DNA of 7,723 nucleotides from Deltaproteobacteria bacterium (lineage in GTDB: Bacteria > Myxococcota_A > UBA9160): NCBI GenBank assembly GCA_003520425.1, contig DOUU01000246.1, forward strand, positions 1-7,723, read 5' to 3'. The translations under genes and the position numbers were made by a program. Positions within the stretch are counted from its first letter, which is position 1, and each line of letters begins with the position of its first letter. The notes beneath the pieces are model-generated. The model saw only the letters and a list, made by a program, of their open reading frames with translations, was not told the origin of the DNA and did not search any database. Below, piece after piece: positions 5,636 to 7,723 of the stretch.

Positions 5636-6451
5636 TTGACCAGTGGACACAGGCCTGTTCGTTGTGCAGCGGAAGCGCCGTTCTACCGGGCGGTGACGAA
5701 TGAAGTGGATGTGTTTCGCGCGGCGGCTCGCCGGGGTCTGCCGGTGTTGTTGAAGGGCCCGACGGGGTGTGGGAAGACTCGCTTCGTGGAGGCGATGGCC
5801 TATGAGCTGGGCCGGAATCTCATCACCGTGGCCGGTCATGAGGACCTGACCTCGGCTGATTTGGTGGGGCGGTTCCTGCTCAGGGGTGGAGAGACAACCT
5901 GGGTGGATGGGCCGTTGACCCGAGCGGTGCGCGAGGGTGCCATCTGTTATCTGGACGAGATCGTGGAGGCCCGCCAGGACACGACCGTGGTCATCCACCC
6001 CCTCGCCGACCATCGCCGCGAGCTTCCGGTCGACCGGCTCGGCATCACCCTGCAAGCAGCGCCCGGATTCCAGCTGGTGATCTCGTACAATCCCGGCTAC
6101 CAGAGCGTCCTCAAAAACATCAAGGAGTCGACCCGTCAGCGGTTCGTGGCCATAGAACTTGACTTCCTACCCGCTGGCATCGAGACCGAGGTGGTCGCCC
6201 ACGAGGCGGGCGTCGACTTAGAGACCGCCCAAGCCCTCGTGAAAGTCGGCGACGCCATCCGAAAGCTGCAGGGTACACCGCTCCACGAGGCGGCCTCCAC
6301 CCGGATGCTGATCTTGGCCGGTGGGCTCGTCGCCGAAGGGCTCAGCCTGCGCAGCTCAGTCCAATCGGCCATCGTCCAGGCCCTCTCCGACGACCCTGAC
6401 GTAGTCCGCGCCTTGGGCGAACTCGTCGACGCCGTCCTCCCCCGGCAGTGA
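5636..6451 (+). CDS. MoxR-family AAA+ ATPase, CbbQ/NirQ/NorQ type (271 aa)
   Basis: This is a hexameric-type cytosolic AAA+ ATPase that, with a VWA partner, remodels or activates metalloenzymes; CbbQ acts on Rubisco and NorQ on nitric oxide reductase. It has Walker A GPTGCGKT (residues 41-48), a HEDLTSADLVGR block (68-79), Walker B AICYLDE (D107, E108), sensor-1 N152 in SYNPGYQS, and STRQRF with candidate arginine fingers (R167, R169), followed by the CbbQ-type C-terminal helical domain (about 180-268). Length is typical. The probable start is TTG 5636, 4 bp after the AveC-like stop, because the PFYRAV...DVF region just inside it is part of the family N-terminus; no strong ribosome site precedes it, which fits translational coupling. 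The stop overlaps the next gene as GTGA. Codons end mainly in G or T up to about 5950 and mainly in C afterwards. No Rubisco or nitric oxide reductase gene is nearby. Confidence 0.93.
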   Translation: MTSGHRPVRCAAEAPFYRAVTNEVDVFRAAARRGLPVLLKGPTGCGKTRFVEAMAYELGRNLITVAGHEDLTSADLVGRFLLRGGETTWVDGPLTRAVREGAICYLDEIVEARQDTTVVIHPLADHRRELPVDRLGITLQAAPGFQLVISYNPGYQSVLKNIKESTRQRFVAIELDFLPAGIETEVVAHEAGVDLETAQALVKVGDAIRKLQGTPLHEAASTRMLILAGGLVAEGLSLRSSVQSAIVQALSDDPDVVRALGELVDAVLPRQ

Positions 6452-7723
6452 CCGCTTCCGACTCGAGGAGACCTGATCGGTTCCGGTTCCTGGCCACCTT
6501 CCTTGCGGGACGGCCCCTCGGCGTAAGCGAGGCACCGGCCGGCGAGGCCGCCCACACTGACGGACGGTTCGTGTTCGTCTCGGCGGGCCGCTCAGTCTCG
6601 GAACAACGCCGGGAGGTGCTCGTCCAGGGCGCTCTTCTCGGCGCCGGGAGTCTCGATCCCCGCTGGATCAGAGCGTTGCGGAGACGTCCGAAGCTCGCCC
6701 GCCGGTACCTGGCACTCGAAGGTCGTCGGGTGCTCGCCGAGCTCGCCGCGCGGGTACCGCTGGCGCGCGCGCTCGCTCCGAAAGGAGAGCCAACCACGTC
6801 GAGTGCCGACCAGTCGCTCGAGGTGGCCAGGGGCCGGAGGACGCTCGCCGATCCGCCGGCGTGGTTCGGCGTCATCCGACCCTCCCGGCTGCTGGGTGCG
6901 CCGGCCGCGGGCCCAGGCGCACAGCCCAGCGATCACGATCGCCGTCTGGAGTTCGAGCTGACCGAAGTTCCCGACGCGCACGACGACGGGGACGAGGAGC
7001 AGGGCGAGGAAAGCAAGATCCTCAAGTTATTCGAGAACCCACTCTTCAACTCGAACAGCCTCGCGGACTTCCTCTACAAGCTGTTCGGCGTGTCCCGTTC
7101 CCCTGGTGACGGCGCTGCCGGCGGTGAGACGCCGGTTCGGTCGATCGGGCGAGTGGACAGCGTGGGGCCGAACGCCCGGCCTCTCCCCATTCCTCTCCGC
7201 TTCACAACGGGCGGCAGGCCCGGCTCTGCCGTTGGCGTGGGTGGCGCCCTCTATCCGGAGTGGGACGTACACAACAACCGGTACCGACCGGAGTGGTGCC
7301 GGGTCATCGACTTCCCACTGATCTCTGCCCCGGACGTCTCTGCCGCGGGTGTTCAGCACGACGAGCTGCTCCGCAGACGCTTGACCCGCTTGGGCCTCGG
7401 CCCCAAGGTCATCCGTCGCCGACCCGATGGCGACGATCTCGACATCGACGCCCTCATCGACCTGTCCGTCGACCTGCGTGCTGGCTACTCCCCGCCCGAA
7501 CACGTCTACTTGGAACGCCGCAAGCTTGCCCGCAACCTCGGCGTCCTCATCCTCCTTGACGCCTCCGGTTCCGCCACCGAGACCGATCCGGACGGCCTCT
7601 CCGTACATGACCACCAGCGACGGGCCGCGGCTACCTTGGCCGTCACCCTCGAGCAACTCGGCGACCGCGTCGCCGTCTACGGTTTCCGCTCCTACGGCCG
7701 AGCCGCTGTCCACCTCCTTGCCC
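6448..7723 (+). CDS. NorD/CbbO-type VWA-domain protein, C-terminus outside window
   Basis: The frame is open for 425 codons from GTG 6448 to the window edge. The GTG overlaps the ATPase stop (GTGA). The N-terminal third is helical and Arg/Leu-rich, with LARRYLALEGRRVL (about residues 83-96). An acidic linker (DAHDDGDEEQGEE, about 177-189) is followed by ILKLFENPLF, then the NorD-like signature YPEWDVHNNRYRPEWC (about 269-284). The VWA domain starts near 365 with the MIDAS motif D371-x-S373-x-S375 (LLDASGSATE) and continues with GDRVAVYGFRS; the conserved Thr and Asp of the MIDAS lie beyond the window. In the NorQ/NorD and CbbQ/CbbO systems this protein docks the ATPase onto its target enzyme. 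The pairing here is therefore a standard MoxR-VWA activating complex. The target is unknown, and its divergent neighbour, an iron-dependent oxygenase, is one candidate. Confidence 0.9.
   Translation, partial: MTASDSRRPDRFRFLATFLAGRPLGVSEAPAGEAAHTDGRFVFVSAGRSVSEQRREVLVQGALLGAGSLDPRWIRALRRRPKLARRYLALEGRRVLAELAARVPLARALAPKGEPTTSSADQSLEVARGRRTLADPPAWFGVIRPSRLLGAPAAGPGAQPSDHDRRLEFELTEVPDAHDDGDEEQGEESKILKLFENPLFNSNSLADFLYKLFGVSRSPGDGAAGGETPVRSIGRVDSVGPNARPLPIPLRFTTGGRPGSAVGVGGALYPEWDVHNNRYRPEWCRVIDFPLISAPDVSAAGVQHDELLRRRLTRLGLGPKVIRRRPDGDDLDIDALIDLSVDLRAGYSPPEHVYLERRKLARNLGVLILLDASGSATETDPDGLSVHDHQRRAAATLAVTLEQLGDRVAVYGFRSYGRAAVHLLA

Noticed and set aside
7027..7713. Open minus-strand frame of 228 codons
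   Set aside because: It is antisense to the NorD/CbbO-like gene, which shows a MIDAS motif and an unbroken frame to the window edge.
5636..7723. Denitrification (norQD) or carbon-fixation (cbbQO) locus
   Set aside because: The ATPase and VWA protein fit those families, but no nitric oxide reductase or Rubisco gene is in the window and the upstream partner is AveC-like, so neither pathway can be claimed.
1..7723. CRISPR array, tRNA, rRNA or a defence island
   Set aside because: No regularly spaced repeats, tRNA-like cloverleaf or rRNA sequence was seen on reading, and the MoxR-VWA pair lacks the nuclease or other effector genes that accompany defence systems.

Overview
This is a gene-dense, GC-rich stretch of bacterial chromosome carrying two divergently oriented gene clusters, separated by about 480 bp of decayed DNA. 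GC-rich third positions, GTG and TTG starts, and the AveC-family and CbbQ/NorD-type genes suggest a high-GC bacterium. An actinobacterium or a soil or uncultured proteobacterial-type lineage would fit. The window contains no rRNA or other marker that settles the taxon.

Left cluster (65-3984, all minus strand, transcribed right to left). The order is a Rieske ring-hydroxylating oxygenase alpha subunit, a 111-residue conserved-looking protein of unknown function that overlaps it by 4 bp, a crotonase-superfamily protein, a short-chain dehydrogenase/reductase (SDR), and a SnoaL/NTF2-fold protein. The crotonase is not a typical enoyl-CoA hydratase. Recalled from memory, it aligns along its length with 6-oxocamphor hydrolase and keeps all of that enzyme's catalytic positions (W40, H125, H148, D157 and E247 here). 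The set reads as a coherent ring-opening route: the Rieske enzyme hydroxylates a cyclic, probably terpenoid or steroid-like substrate, the SDR oxidises the alcohol to a ketone, and the crotonase cleaves the resulting beta-diketone by a retro-Claisen reaction. The substrate is not known.

Middle (3985-4464). This holds the start signals of both clusters, a short dyad that might be an operator, and a scar. The scar is the first ~22 codons of a second SDR on the plus strand, which run directly into a frameshifted fragment of an IS630-family transposase lying antisense.

Right cluster (4465 to the window end, plus strand). Three tightly packed genes encode an AveC-family multi-pass membrane protein, a CbbQ/NorQ-type MoxR AAA+ ATPase starting 4 bp later, and a NorD/CbbO-type von Willebrand factor A (VWA) protein overlapping the ATPase by 4 bp and cut by the window edge. 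MoxR-VWA pairs of this class activate or load metal into metalloenzymes such as nitric oxide reductase and Rubisco. Neither of those targets is present here. The partner may be the neighbouring Rieske oxygenase, the AveC-like protein itself, or something outside the window. This AveC + MoxR + VWA unit beside an oxygenase/retro-Claisenase cluster is the most unusual aspect of the window.
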